A stretch of 64,000 bases of DNA from Noviluteimonas caseinilytica (GCF_018406605.1 NZ_AP024545.1:2294001-2358000), one strand, 5' to 3'. Numbered from the stretch's first letter, positions 1-9,020 are shown. The notes: a model not told the origin generated them from the letters alone. Program-made: numbers and translations.

Positions 1-211
1 AGAAAGGCAGCCGGTAGACGGATTTTCATTCTTTGCAACCAGGTTGTCCGCGCGCCGACGCGTGCAGGGAAAAGGCGCTAAGAAGCTAGTCGTCCCCCAT
101 TTCAGCAATGAGGCCAATTGCAATGCTGCAGGCCGGTCCATTGGCCCCAAGCAAGCGAGCCGGCTCACGTAGTTTCCTGCGCCAACTCATAGGCGCCAAC
201 GGGTTCGCAGG

Positions 212-1315
212 ATGCCGATGTCTTATCTTGGCGACCGATCGTTCGGTCGTGACAACAACTTCAACTTGATACGGCTCATCGCTGCGTATGCAGTGCTGAT
301 CAGCCATAGCTTTCCCCTGGTAGGGTCAGGGGAGCCGTTCTCGCGAATCGGATACACGCTGGGTGGCATTGGGGTCGATGCCTTTTTCGTGACGAGCGGT
401 TTCCTGGTCACGGGCAGCCTCATGCGCCTCGGCGTCAGTACGTCATTCCTGCGCGCACGTGCGTTACGTATCTTTCCGGCGCTGGCTGCCATGGCAGTGC
501 TAACGGCGCTTGTGCTTGGCGCGGCAATGACAACGCTCTCGCTTACCGACTACTTCTTGGACGACGAGGTGTGGACCTTTATCGTCAAGAACGCGACGAT
601 CGTTGCCGGGGTTCGTTACAAATTGCCGGGTGTGTTCGAGTCGAACCACGTTCCGTTCATGATGAATGGTTCGATCTGGACACTGCCGTTCGAGATTCGC
701 TGCTACGCGCTCGTCGCGCTTCTGTACTGGCTGTGTCGTCGTGCCAAGCCCGAGCCCGCAGCGGCGCTCGCGAGATTGCTAGTTTGCGTGGCCATCTTGA
801 TGCTGCTTGGGTGGTTATGGGGGATGAGGGCAGGCTATGCCCACTACCAGACCTTCCGCCTTTTTTATCTGTTCTCCAGCGGTGCAGTGGCGTGGATATG
901 CCGTCACCGTATCAGTCTTGCGCCACGATTCCTCGTCGGTGCCTGCGCCCTTGTGGCAATTGTCGTTGCGCAGCCACAGTGGTTCTTCTTCGTGTACCCG
1001 CTCTTGGTGCCGTACATCGTGCTTTGGCTTGCGTACGTACCGTCAGGTCCGATCCGGAGATTCAACGCGCTCGGTGATTATTCGTACGGGATATACGTGT
1101 ATGCGTACCCGATTCAACAGGTTGTGGTGGCGACTGTTCCTGGCGCAAGCCCACTCCTGGTGATGGCGCTTGCGGGTATCGCATCGTTACCCCTGGCGAT
1201 GCTGTCGTGGCATTTGATCGAGTCGCCGATGCTGGCGCTAAAGGGAGCGCCTCGTCGTGAAGCGCAACAAGGTCACGTCGGCGTCGTGTCGGAACCTCAG
1301 GTTGATTCCACGTAG
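212..1315 (+). CDS. acyltransferase family 3 membrane protein
   Basis: A 367-residue integral membrane protein of the acyltransferase-3 (OafA/YrhL) family, which moves acyl groups onto cell-surface sugars. The N-terminal signature is visible (NFNLIRLIAAYAVLISHSF near residues 17-36), including the conserved His of the first segment. About ten hydrophobic segments follow, ending near residue 340, which is the usual family length. The start has a second in-frame ATG two codons later; either could be used. Codon use is clearly more relaxed than in genes right of 18 kb, which fits a transferred origin. The acceptor (O-antigen, exopolysaccharide or other) cannot be told from the sequence. Confidence 0.85.
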   Translation: MPMSYLGDRSFGRDNNFNLIRLIAAYAVLISHSFPLVGSGEPFSRIGYTLGGIGVDAFFVTSGFLVTGSLMRLGVSTSFLRARALRIFPALAAMAVLTALVLGAAMTTLSLTDYFLDDEVWTFIVKNATIVAGVRYKLPGVFESNHVPFMMNGSIWTLPFEIRCYALVALLYWLCRRAKPEPAAALARLLVCVAILMLLGWLWGMRAGYAHYQTFRLFYLFSSGAVAWICRHRISLAPRFLVGACALVAIVVAQPQWFFFVYPLLVPYIVLWLAYVPSGPIRRFNALGDYSYGIYVYAYPIQQVVVATVPGASPLLVMALAGIASLPLAMLSWHLIESPMLALKGAPRREAQQGHVGVVSEPQVDST

Positions 1316-1344
1316 GTGTTTGGCATCTGCAGCCTAATGGCTCG

Positions 1345-1812
1345 TTGCCCGCCACGGTGATTGGCCTTCGCGCGCGCGAAGGGTCGTCCCACACTTGCGA
1401 AACACCCACGCGAAGGCGAGCGTTCTTGGTCCCCCAGTCAATTCAACTGACACAACAATCGGCACACGAAGAGATCGCCGGCAGTCGTGTCCTGCTGATG
1501 CTCAAGAACCTCGACCGCTTTCGCGTGTTGTACTTGATCGCCGAGGGCGGCGAGCTGACGGTGTCCGAGTTGTTACGCCACGTACAGATGGCGCGGCCTT
1601 ACATGTACCAGCACGTTCGCCGCCTCCAGCAGTTCGGATGGATTCGCGCTGTTCGCCGGAAGGGTGCTGCGAAGCGGTATGCATGCATCTCGCCGGAATT
1701 GCGCGACGTCGTGCTTCGGCTGCGCACCATCGCGGTTGATCCGGAGGCCAACGCGGCGTTGGCCGTGCAAACCGAAGCAACGGGCAAGCCCGTTAGCAGC
1801 GCACCTCCCTGA
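1345..1812 (+). CDS. ArsR-like winged-helix regulator
   Basis: A small DNA-binding protein. The part from about residue 45 on (RVLLMLKNLDRFRVLYLIAE, then TVSELLRHV and YMYQHVRRLQQFGWI) has the layout of an ArsR-type winged helix: a helix, the HTH and a basic wing (RRKGAAKRYACIS). No metal-binding cysteine pair is seen, so the signal is unknown. The first roughly 45 residues do not look coding, and translation may really start later, for example at the in-frame ATG at 1498. The 3' end overlaps the convergent hydrolase gene by 20 bases. Confidence 0.6.
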   Translation: MPATVIGLRAREGSSHTCETPTRRRAFLVPQSIQLTQQSAHEEIAGSRVLLMLKNLDRFRVLYLIAEGGELTVSELLRHVQMARPYMYQHVRRLQQFGWIRAVRRKGAAKRYACISPELRDVVLRLRTIAVDPEANAALAVQTEATGKPVSSAPP

Positions 1813-2752
1813 TCGACCGCTGGGCTGGAGTCTGGCGCTGCGCTAGGAAGCTCTGCACGGCGCCCTGGAACAGCCGTGACGCTTCGAAATAGAGGAGGTG
1901 TCCTCCATCGATCTGCTGCACCTGCGCGCATGAGAAACGGAATCGCATGTGTTCTTCAGGCCCGACGGCATGATCGCGCGTGCCAGCGATGATCAGCGTC
2001 GGCGTCCGAACCTCTTGCGACAAGAGTGCATGGTCACGGTAGTACTCGGAGAACTCTTCCGGCCGGTCAATGACGGCCTGGCCGAAGTCGTGATTACGAG
2101 CATAGCTATCGTCGGCCTGGATCAACTTCTGCAAGGACGCTGGATCATCGGTAAGGAAACGGTAGCCGTAACCGGATTTCATCAGCGCGTCGCGCGCTGC
2201 GAGGTGCGCTTTCTTTAGTGCATCGGGCCCGTCACGCGAATCGGGTGCGATGTGAGTGCCCAGGAGTCCGTTTGCGTAGTCGATCTGCATGCGCTGGATG
2301 GAGGGGCCGCGGAACTGCAATAAAGCGTTGACGAGCACGAGGGCGAATACCCGATCTGGATGGTGCGCCGCATAGTTCACCGCGATTATTCCGCCAAAGG
2401 AATGCGCGACCAGACACACCTTCGGGAGGCCGAAGTGGCGCCGGACCTCGTCGATGTCGGCCTCCAGCCGGGAAAGGTGGTAATCGAGCGCACTGCCAGA
2501 GTGTCCAGAGCCACGTTGGTCGAGGTAAATCATCGTCGCCAGTGACTCGAGTGAAGCGCCGCGCAATTGGCGGAACGACGCGAACCCTTGGCCTGGTCCC
2601 CCGTGGATGAATATGCACGGCGGGCCGGCCCCGCCTACAACGAGGTGCAAGCGTGTCCCATCAGACACAACCAATTCTTGCGCACCCGGCGCCAGATTTG
2701 CGGCACGCAATGAAATCGGCAGGAGTAGGAAGAAGAGGAGCAGAGCTCGCAT
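1793..2752 (-). CDS. exported alpha/beta hydrolase (proline iminopeptidase-like)
   Basis: An alpha/beta-hydrolase fold enzyme of about 319 residues. The chosen start gives a clean signal peptide (MRALLLFFLLLPISLRA); an upstream in-frame ATG would put a polar stretch in front of it. Visible features are the oxyanion loop HGGPG, the DQRGSGHSG segment typical of proline iminopeptidase-like enzymes, the nucleophile elbow AHSFGG, a late Asp in TRDHAVGP and the catalytic His in GGHLLYF. It should act in the periplasm; the substrate is not known. It lies downstream of the M56 peptidase gene in the same direction and could be read with it. Confidence 0.8.
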   Translation of the reverse strand: MRALLLFFLLLPISLRAANLAPGAQELVVSDGTRLHLVVGGAGPPCIFIHGGPGQGFASFRQLRGASLESLATMIYLDQRGSGHSGSALDYHLSRLEADIDEVRRHFGLPKVCLVAHSFGGIIAVNYAAHHPDRVFALVLVNALLQFRGPSIQRMQIDYANGLLGTHIAPDSRDGPDALKKAHLAARDALMKSGYGYRFLTDDPASLQKLIQADDSYARNHDFGQAVIDRPEEFSEYYRDHALLSQEVRTPTLIIAGTRDHAVGPEEHMRFRFSCAQVQQIDGGHLLYFEASRLFQGAVQSFLAQRQTPAQRSIREVRC

Positions 2753-2908
2753 GCTTGCACTCGGGGTCGAAGGGTCGATGTCTATCTTCGCTGCATGCGT
2801 GGCGGAGTGGTCTTCGTTGACAAGACACGAAATGGTCACGCGAGCGTGGTGCGCAGCTGGCGTGCGAAGCCGGGCATCGCGTTTGCGACCTCCGGCTCGG
2901 ACCGCGTA

Positions 2909-4120
2909 TCAGCGTGCGGTAAACGTGATCGCCACGGTCGTTCCATGGAATGCGCCGGACGCGTTTATGTTTCCAACGCGGATTCGCGCTGGCTTGCCTC
3001 GGGCCGTCACCAGGTGCGGCGCGGCGGCGACGGTATCGCCCTCGCGGATCTCGGCCCGCAGGTCATAGCGGCCTTCCGCGTTCTTCGTCACCGTACCGGC
3101 AAGCGCGAAGGGCGTGCCGCCTTCGTCCGACTTGATGGTGAATGACTTGCCGAACGATTGTCGGAGCTTCAGGTCCTTGTGTGCGCCGTTTGCGAAATCT
3201 AGTACGACATGAGCAGTGAAGTTCTCGGCGGACGAAGCCGACGGCGCAGTTGCCCACGAGGCGAGCATCGTGGTCGAGCAGATCGCGCCGAGGAGCGCAG
3301 CGCCGAGGATGCGGCTTGAGCGCCGCGGAGCATGTTGGGTGAGCATTTGGATTCGTTCCTTGATGGGATGTGGGTTGCCCCAGTGCGCGCCAAGTGGTGC
3401 CGGCTGTGCGTGCGACAGGGTCTTGAGCATCGCTTCGCCGTACGTGCGTCGCGAATCGGGATGACGCGCGACGACGATGGCGTCGCACGCGACCTCCTGG
3501 TCCAGACGCATGCGCGCCGCGGCATGGTGGACTAGGGGATGAAACCAGAAGAGGCACCGCACTATCGCGATCGCCGCGTTCGCGAGGAGATCGCCTCTCT
3601 GGATATGAATGCGTTCGTGGGCAAGGATCAGGCGCCGTTCTTGGCGTCCGAACCGCGTGCGGAAATCGCTCGGAAGCACCATGCGCGGGGTCAGCGCGCC
3701 GAGTACGGACGGCGTCGTACCGTCGCAGTCGCTGATCCATGTGCAACCGCGCCGCCGCAGCACGCCCAGCGAACGCTCGTATGCAAGCTGCCGTTTCCAA
3801 AGCAACCAGGCCATGGTCGCGGTGCCGAGCAGCCATGCCAAGAATATAAGCGCGCTCGCGTGCGAGGATGGTGCTGCACTTGCCATGGGTGCCGCGCGAG
3901 TCAGGTCGAACGCCACCACATGCGACGCATGGATCGCATCTGGCCATGGCGGCGCGAGGCCGGCGAGGATCAAAGCGGGCACCAACCACCACAGCGCATA
4001 GCAGGTATGCGCGCCGAGCGCGTGGCGAGCGAGCGGACGCATCGCGAGTATGACGACCAGTCCGATCGTCAGGACACGCGTGGCCTGCGCGAGCGCATCG
4101 ATGGAGTCAGCGGTCGTCAT
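2909..4120 (-). CDS. M56 (BlaR1-type) membrane metallopeptidase
   Basis: A zinc peptidase of the M56/BlaR1 family that normally cuts its partner BlaI-type repressor when it receives a signal. Residues 15-57 and 90-108 hold membrane segments. HERIH at 168-172 is the HExxH zinc site, and LDQEVACDA near 207-214 carries the third-ligand glutamate. A further membrane segment lies near 277-297. The roughly 100-residue C-terminal periplasmic part is not a penicillin-binding sensor domain, so beta-lactam sensing is unlikely and the inducer is unknown. The chosen ATG overlaps the end of the BlaI gene by 14 bases, as usual for this two-gene unit. Confidence 0.85.
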   Translation of the reverse strand: MTTADSIDALAQATRVLTIGLVVILAMRPLARHALGAHTCYALWWLVPALILAGLAPPWPDAIHASHVVAFDLTRAAPMASAAPSSHASALIFLAWLLGTATMAWLLWKRQLAYERSLGVLRRRGCTWISDCDGTTPSVLGALTPRMVLPSDFRTRFGRQERRLILAHERIHIQRGDLLANAAIAIVRCLFWFHPLVHHAAARMRLDQEVACDAIVVARHPDSRRTYGEAMLKTLSHAQPAPLGAHWGNPHPIKERIQMLTQHAPRRSSRILGAALLGAICSTTMLASWATAPSASSAENFTAHVVLDFANGAHKDLKLRQSFGKSFTIKSDEGGTPFALAGTVTKNAEGRYDLRAEIREGDTVAAAPHLVTARGKPARIRVGNINASGAFHGTTVAITFTAR

Positions 4121-4478
4121 CGCCCATCCCGTCCAGCAGTTGCCGGAGCGCCGCAATGTCTTCCTCGCCCAGTGGCTGTGACGAGCTGAAATGCGCGACC
4201 AGCGGCGCGATGCGTCCCCCGAACAGCCTGTCGACCAAACGGGTGCATTCCTGCGACAGCCATGTGTCCTTGCGCAGCCGTGGGGAATACAGGTAGCGGC
4301 GTCCGTTGCGGTCGGCGGAGATCGCCCCTTTATTGAGGAGCCGGCCGAGCAGCGTCTTGACCGTCGTCTCCTCCCATTCGGTGCTGTCGGTCAGTGCCGC
4401 GTGTACTTCGTCCGCGGACAACGGATGGCAGGTCCACAGCACACGCATGATCTCGGTTTCTGCTGCCGTGATTTGCAT
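4107..4478 (-). CDS. BlaI/MecI/CopY-family repressor
   Basis: A 123-residue winged-helix repressor. ITAAETEIMRVLW at the N-terminus and EWEETTVKTLLGRLLNKG mark the HTH; the C-terminal half (WLSQECTRLVDRLFGGRI) is the dimerisation part where the partner protease normally cuts. The start used here is the ATG directly before the conserved domain; a longer in-frame ATG exists but would run through the probable operator. It is translationally coupled to the M56 peptidase. A 40-bp element upstream is repeated in front of the sugar dehydrogenase gene at the same distance, which suggests that gene is the target of this repressor. Confidence 0.88.
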   Translation of the reverse strand: MQITAAETEIMRVLWTCHPLSADEVHAALTDSTEWEETTVKTLLGRLLNKGAISADRNGRRYLYSPRLRKDTWLSQECTRLVDRLFGGRIAPLVAHFSSSQPLGEEDIAALRQLLDGMGDDDR

Positions 4479-4506
4479 TCGCGTTGGTCCCGTCGACGAC
4501 GCAGGA

Positions 4507-4546
4507 ACGATTACACGCGTAGTCGATGTCGACAACGGCATTGGAC
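4507..4546 (-). promoter_or_regulatory. promoter/operator-like element upstream of blaI (copy 1)
   Basis: A 40-bp stretch that matches 33 of 40 positions of the element at 6609-6648. Its core, ATGTCG-ACAA-CGGCAT at 4526-4541, is an inverted repeat with one mismatch per arm pair. The core begins exactly 48 bases before the BlaI ATG, the same as in the other copy. Role as a BlaI operator is inferred. Confidence 0.55.
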
Positions 4547-4689
4547 TCAAGAGTCTCTGGGCCCATTGGACTCAGCGCCTGATCGCACTTCAGGAAGGGG
4601 TTGCGTTGCTTCCGACTAGTCCGTCAAGGGGCAGTTGCACGGTACGAGGCCGCACGTGATTGGTCTGACGGTGGAGGTGTCGCAAAAAG

Positions 4690-4713
4690 ACGCCCGCAAT
4701 GCGGGCGTTTTCG
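4690..4713 (-). terminator. rho-independent terminator of the sugar dehydrogenase gene
   Basis: An 8-bp stem ACGCCCGC/GCGGGCGT with a 3-base loop. Read on the minus strand it is followed by CTTTTTG. It sits between the stop of the sugar dehydrogenase gene and the blaI promoter, so it separates the two transcripts. Confidence 0.8.
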
Positions 4714-4738
4714 AGCAAAGGCCTTGTCAGAATCCCTA

Positions 4739-6580
4739 TCATTCACCAGACATGCGCGCCCGCAGAGTTTCGTAGTGTTTCCGGACGCACGTAAAGCCTT
4801 CGCCGCCGAGGATCATCGTGTCCCCGGACCAGCGCACGGTGCGTCCGTTCCAGGCTTCGATGCAGAAATGTCTCGACGGTGCGTCGGCTGCCATGCGAGT
4901 CGTACCGGCACGCGCACTGTGCAGGGGCGCGGAGGCGGGCGGTGCGGCTTCGATAACGAAGACCTCGCCATCTAGGTCGACGAGATACACGTTGCCTGTT
5001 TGGTCGGTGCCGAAATACACGATGTTGTTGAATGCGCCAGCATCCGGTGCGAAGTCCGCATTGCGTAATGTGAACGCCGCGCTCGGCAAAGTCGTGTTGG
5101 GCACCATCGCTGCCACGGGAATCGACCACACATTCGGCCGAATGAAGTCTGAAAACAGGTAATGCCCGCGCAACGAATCCACGGGGCCGCGATACACCAC
5201 GCCGCCGGTCACCGAGTTGCCCTCGCGCGTGCCGGTGCCGTGCATGTACTGCGCCACCGGGGGTGCCAGGCCGCCCGGGTTGGTGCCGCGGAAGGGAAGC
5301 GTGCCCTCGAAGATCGACCATCCAAAGTTGGCGCCCGCGTCGGCGGGCCGCATCATGTCGATCTCTTCGATCCTGTCTTCGCCCACGTCGCCGATGAACA
5401 GATTGCCGGTGGCTGGATCGAAGCTGTTGCGGAACGGATTACGCAGCCCGAATGCCCACACTTCCGGCGCGCCGCCCGCGCTGGCGAAGGGATTGCCCGT
5501 CGGGATGCCGTAGTTGCGCGTCGCATCGCCCGGGAACTGGTCGCGTGCGACGTCCACCCGCAAGATCTTGCCGAGCAAAGTGTTGCGGTCCTGCCCCTTA
5601 TTGTCGGGATCACCGAAGCCGCCGCCGTCGCCGATGGCGATGTACAGCATGCCGTCGGGACCAAAGCCGAGCCAGCCACCGTTGTGGTTGCTTCTGGGGT
5701 GTGGCTGGCGCAGAACCAGTTGCAGAGTCGCCGGATCCGCGCGATCTCGGTTGGTGGTCGACGTGCGATAGCGGCGCACTTCGATTGTCCCGACCGGATC
5801 GGTCACGAAGACGTAGAACAGGCCCGAGGCTGCGAAATCCGGCGCCGTTGCGAAACCCAGCAGTCCGCGCTCGCCATCGGTTGAGAGCTGTCCGCGCAGG
5901 TCTAGAAAATCCGCCGGCGCCAACGTCCCCGTGGACGGCGAGAGAATACGGATGCGCCCCGCAAGTTCGCCGACGAACACGCGGCCAGAATTGTCGGGCA
6001 CCGCGGCGAGCAACACGGGCGAGGTCATGCCCGCAACGACGCGGCGAACGCGGAAGCCCACGCTGACACGGTCGGTTACTGTCACGGACAGCAGCAGCGT
6101 CGTGGTCGACGTGCCGTCGCTCGCGCCGAGCTGCACTGTGTATAGATTGTTGGCGTCCGAATCGGTGGGCGCTTCGAAGTTTGGCGGCGTGACGAACGCG
6201 AGCGCGCCCGCCCGCGTGATCGTGAACTGGGCCGCATCCGCGCCGCCCACCAAGGAGAACGTCACCGGATTGCCATCCATGTCGCTCGCGCTCGCGGTGT
6301 AGAACACGCCAGCGGTGTCTTCGGGCACCGCGACCGACGCGGCGGAGGTGAAGGTCGGTGCGCGGTTGCCATCGCTCACTTGGAAGCCGGGGCCGCCGCT
6401 GCCGCCCCCGCTCGGGCAGCCCGCGAGTGACGCTAGGAGCGCAACCAACACCACCATGCGGGCCAGGTGGCCGAGGGACTTGGCGCCACGAGTCGGCCAC
6501 GACATGCATGTGGCTCTGCGCGGACGGAATGGGTATCGTCGCGTTCGCATGACCACGGCTTCCGTTGCTTTGGTGTGCAT
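4739..6580 (-). CDS. PQQ-type glucose/sorbosone dehydrogenase lipoprotein with cadherin-like domain
   Basis: A secreted sugar dehydrogenase-like protein of 613 residues. The start is set by a strong ribosome site (AAGGAAGGA, 6 bases before ATG). A signal region ends in the lipobox SLAGC (Cys 55), followed by a Gly/Ser linker. A cadherin-like repeat comes next (SASDMDGNPVTFSL, ASDGTSTTTLLLSVTVTD). Then comes the six-bladed GSDH propeller, with typical pieces such as ERGLLGFATAPDF, HNGGWLGFGPDGMLYIAIGD and WAFGLRNPFRNSFD. These enzymes use PQQ to oxidise aldoses; the substrate is unknown. A C-terminal extension of about 60 residues with two cysteines (FCIEAW, FTCVRKHY) is not part of the family core. 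Confidence 0.87.
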   Translation of the reverse strand: MHTKATEAVVMRTRRYPFRPRRATCMSWPTRGAKSLGHLARMVVLVALLASLAGCPSGGGSGGPGFQVSDGNRAPTFTSAASVAVPEDTAGVFYTASASDMDGNPVTFSLVGGADAAQFTITRAGALAFVTPPNFEAPTDSDANNLYTVQLGASDGTSTTTLLLSVTVTDRVSVGFRVRRVVAGMTSPVLLAAVPDNSGRVFVGELAGRIRILSPSTGTLAPADFLDLRGQLSTDGERGLLGFATAPDFAASGLFYVFVTDPVGTIEVRRYRTSTTNRDRADPATLQLVLRQPHPRSNHNGGWLGFGPDGMLYIAIGDGGGFGDPDNKGQDRNTLLGKILRVDVARDQFPGDATRNYGIPTGNPFASAGGAPEVWAFGLRNPFRNSFDPATGNLFIGDVGEDRIEEIDMMRPADAGANFGWSIFEGTLPFRGTNPGGLAPPVAQYMHGTGTREGNSVTGGVVYRGPVDSLRGHYLFSDFIRPNVWSIPVAAMVPNTTLPSAAFTLRNADFAPDAGAFNNIVYFGTDQTGNVYLVDLDGEVFVIEAAPPASAPLHSARAGTTRMAADAPSRHFCIEAWNGRTVRWSGDTMILGGEGFTCVRKHYETLRARMSGE

Positions 6581-6608
6581 TCTCGATCCTTCCTTGGGCG
6601 GTGAAGGC

Positions 6609-6648
6609 ACGATCACACGCTGAATCGATGTCAACAATGACATTGGAC
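6609..6648 (-). promoter_or_regulatory. promoter/operator-like element upstream of the sugar dehydrogenase (copy 2)
   Basis: Second copy of the 40-bp element. Its core ATGTCA-ACAA-TGACAT at 6628-6643 is a perfect 6-bp inverted repeat. It begins 48 bases before the ATG. On the minus strand the core contains TTGACA, a good -35 hexamer. A repressor bound there would block the promoter. Confidence 0.6.
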
Positions 6649-6740
6649 GTGCATGCTGATAGATGCATTGGTCTCGACTCACGATCGCGCGCCGAGAATG
6701 CTTCGCGCTGCGCCCGCTAGGGTTGACGGAGCGAAGAACG

Positions 6741-7247
6741 ATGTTCGAAGAACTGGTGTCCCGCAGCCCCCACCCGAGCCTGGGAGCGCATGCCGAAACG
6801 TATGGACGCCTAATCGGAAAATGGCGCGGCACATATTGTGATCCGCATCCCGACGGCGAGGAGACTGGTCCGCTGGAAGTCTGCTTCGCGTGGGTTCTCG
6901 ACGGGCGTGCCGTGCAAGATGTGTGGTCTGCGCCGGCCGGCGTTCCGGAAGAGGTGAGCCCCTATCGGCGTCGGATGCACGGGACGACGCTGCGCGTGTT
7001 CGATCCGTCCGCGGAGGTGTGGCGCGTGGACTGGTGGAATCCCCCGCGCGGGGTGCATTGCCGACTCGTGGGGCGGCGCACGGAAGAGGGCATCGTGCAG
7101 ATGGGTTACTGGGACGATCGGCCGCAACGCTGGCGATTCCTGGACATCGCGCGGAACTCGTTCACCTGGCAGGCGCATTGCCTGGAAGACGACGGCCGGA
7201 CGTGGCGATTACAGACGGAATTTCGGCTGGATCGCGTTCTGGAGTAA
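6741..7247 (+). CDS. conserved hypothetical protein, lipocalin/DUF1579-like
   Basis: A soluble protein of 168 residues without signal peptide. Start chosen at the ATG with GGAG nine bases upstream; an earlier in-frame ATG reads through the divergent promoter region. The sequence is rich in alternating Trp, Arg and acidic residues (GKWRGTYCD, VWRVDWWNPP, WRFLDIARNSFTW) and suggests a beta-barrel binding protein like those annotated DUF1579. I cannot assign a function. It is divergent from the sugar dehydrogenase and precedes a MocR gene in the same direction. Confidence 0.6.
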   Translation: MFEELVSRSPHPSLGAHAETYGRLIGKWRGTYCDPHPDGEETGPLEVCFAWVLDGRAVQDVWSAPAGVPEEVSPYRRRMHGTTLRVFDPSAEVWRVDWWNPPRGVHCRLVGRRTEEGIVQMGYWDDRPQRWRFLDIARNSFTWQAHCLEDDGRTWRLQTEFRLDRVLE

Positions 7248-7310
7248 ATCGTCCAACCGATTGGTCACGTCCGCTCACGATCGATATGGTATTGAGCCGG
7301 AAATACTGCG

Positions 7311-7328
7311 ACGGTCCGATAAGACCGT
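7311..7328 (+). promoter_or_regulatory. inverted repeat before the first MocR gene
   Basis: ACGGTC-CGATAA-GACCGT, a perfect 6-bp inverted repeat ending three bases before the ribosome site GGAGG of the MocR gene. It could be an operator for autoregulation; this is inference only. Confidence 0.3.
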
Positions 7329-7340
7329 TCGGAGGTTTTC

Positions 7341-8804
7341 GTGGACTTGGTACTCGACGGACAGGGCCCGCTAAACGCGCAGATCGTCCGTGCGATGAAG
7401 GCGGCGATCGTGTCCGGCCGGTTGGCGACCGGCACTCGGGTGCCATCTACCCGCGACTTGGCTGATTCACTGGCGGTGTCCCGCACAACCATTGTCTCGG
7501 CGTACGACCAGCTCCGCACGGAAGGCTACCTGGACGGCGTCGTTGGATCGGGCAGTTTCGTGCGCATGCCGCACCAGATCGCCGCCATGAAGTCCCCGCG
7601 CGCCGAGCGCTTCATCGCGCCGCCGTCGCGTTACGCGGGTCGAGCGCGGGAAGCCCGGAGCGGGGACGCCTTGCCTTTTCGCCGCATCGAAAATTGCCGG
7701 TACATCTTCCAATCGGGGATGACGCTCGTGAATCCGGCGTTGTCAACGGCATGGAGTCGCGAAGTGGCACGGGCCGCGCTGTATGCGATCCCGGACTATC
7801 CAAGTCCGCAGGGCGTCGGCGCACTGCGCGAGGCGGTCTGCAACTATCTCGCGCGCCGGCGGGGCGTTCTTGCCGCGCCCGACGACATCCTGATCGTTGG
7901 TGGATCCCAGCAGGCGCTCGCAATCGTTGCGCGCGTCCTCGTCGACGAAGGCGCCCCTGTCGTCGTTGAAGAGCCCCAGTACTACGGAACGCGCCAGGCT
8001 CTGCAGGCGCACGGGGCATCCCTGATCGGCGCGCCGGTGGATCTCGACGGCATCTGCACCGATGCGCTTCCGGCCGACGGCGCGCGCCTGGTGTGCGTGA
8101 CGCCTTCGCATCAGTTCCCGTCCGGTGGGATCCTGTCGCAGGCCCGTCGACAGGCGTTGCTCGACTATGTGGAGCGCCACGACAGTTGGATCTACGAGGA
8201 CGACTACGACGGCGAATTCCGCTATGCCATGCGTCCACTTGCCGCCTTGCGCTCGCAGGATCGCGAGGGTCGTGTGCTCTACGTCGGAACGTTCTCAAAA
8301 ACATTGTTTCCTTCGCTGCGACTTGCCTACATCGTGATGCCGCCTGCCCTGCGTCAAGATTTGATCAATGCGAAGTTCCTCCTGGACTTCGGGTGCAATA
8401 CGATCGATCAGGTTGCCCTGGCGTCGTTCATGAAAGCTGGGGCGTTCGATCGCCACCTGCGCGTCGCAGCAAAGGCATTGCGCGACCGACGCGAAGCCCT
8501 TGTGCAGTCGCTCGAGGCGATTGACCGCGGTCGCCTTGCGTACTTCGACTCGCGCGCCGGCGCCCACTTACTCGTGTGGTTGAAAGACGTTGCTGCGAAA
8601 GAGGGGGCGGCGTTCCAGCGCTACTTACACGAGCAGGGCGTGGGCATGCACTTAATCGACCCTTGCTATTTGGTGCCGCCCGACGGCGCAGGGATCCTCA
8701 TGACCTACGGCGCGCTTTCGGTCAAGGAGATCCGTGCAGCGATGTCGATCTTCGGCAAATGCCTGGATGCGCGATACGACATGATGCGGTCCAACGCCGT
8801 CTAA
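7341..8804 (+). CDS. MocR/PdxR-family regulator with aminotransferase-like domain
   Basis: A 487-residue transcription factor: a GntR-type winged helix (residues about 8-75: GTRVPSTRDLADSLAVSRTT, YDQLRTEGYLDGVVGSGSFV) joined to a fold-type I aminotransferase domain that binds PLP. The PLP lysine is Lys 320 in TFSKTLFPSLRL, and EDDYDGEFRY is the conserved Asp region. Starts with GTG, five bases after GGAGG. Very similar in layout and opening residues (MDLVLDGxGP) to the second MocR at 12568, so the two are paralogues. Target genes are unknown; the neighbouring thioesterase or the upstream hypothetical gene are possible. Confidence 0.92.
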   Translation: MDLVLDGQGPLNAQIVRAMKAAIVSGRLATGTRVPSTRDLADSLAVSRTTIVSAYDQLRTEGYLDGVVGSGSFVRMPHQIAAMKSPRAERFIAPPSRYAGRAREARSGDALPFRRIENCRYIFQSGMTLVNPALSTAWSREVARAALYAIPDYPSPQGVGALREAVCNYLARRRGVLAAPDDILIVGGSQQALAIVARVLVDEGAPVVVEEPQYYGTRQALQAHGASLIGAPVDLDGICTDALPADGARLVCVTPSHQFPSGGILSQARRQALLDYVERHDSWIYEDDYDGEFRYAMRPLAALRSQDREGRVLYVGTFSKTLFPSLRLAYIVMPPALRQDLINAKFLLDFGCNTIDQVALASFMKAGAFDRHLRVAAKALRDRREALVQSLEAIDRGRLAYFDSRAGAHLLVWLKDVAAKEGAAFQRYLHEQGVGMHLIDPCYLVPPDGAGILMTYGALSVKEIRAAMSIFGKCLDARYDMMRSNAV

Positions 8805-9020
8805 TCCTGAACTAGGATCAGATGCCGTGACTTGCGCAGAGCATCCCCGTAGTCGTCATTGCACTGTCTCTCCCGCGTGCATAACCCACGCCATGGCGGA
8901 ATTGTAGGCGGGCGCAGTTGCTCGAGCTGGCATTGGTCTCGAGCATTGTGCGGCTGAGTGGATTCGGCATGGCGTGCTTCGCCCGCTATTGTTCCCGATT
9001 TCCACTGCTGGGGACACGTC

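Noticed and set aside
2773..2790. TCGATGTC near the hydrolase start as a third copy of the BlaI-type element
   Set aside because: Only eight bases match; the second arm and the surrounding 40-bp similarity are missing.
7311..7328. Terminator between the hypothetical gene and the first MocR gene
   Set aside because: The stem is short, lies immediately before the ribosome site and has no T run; an operator is more likely.
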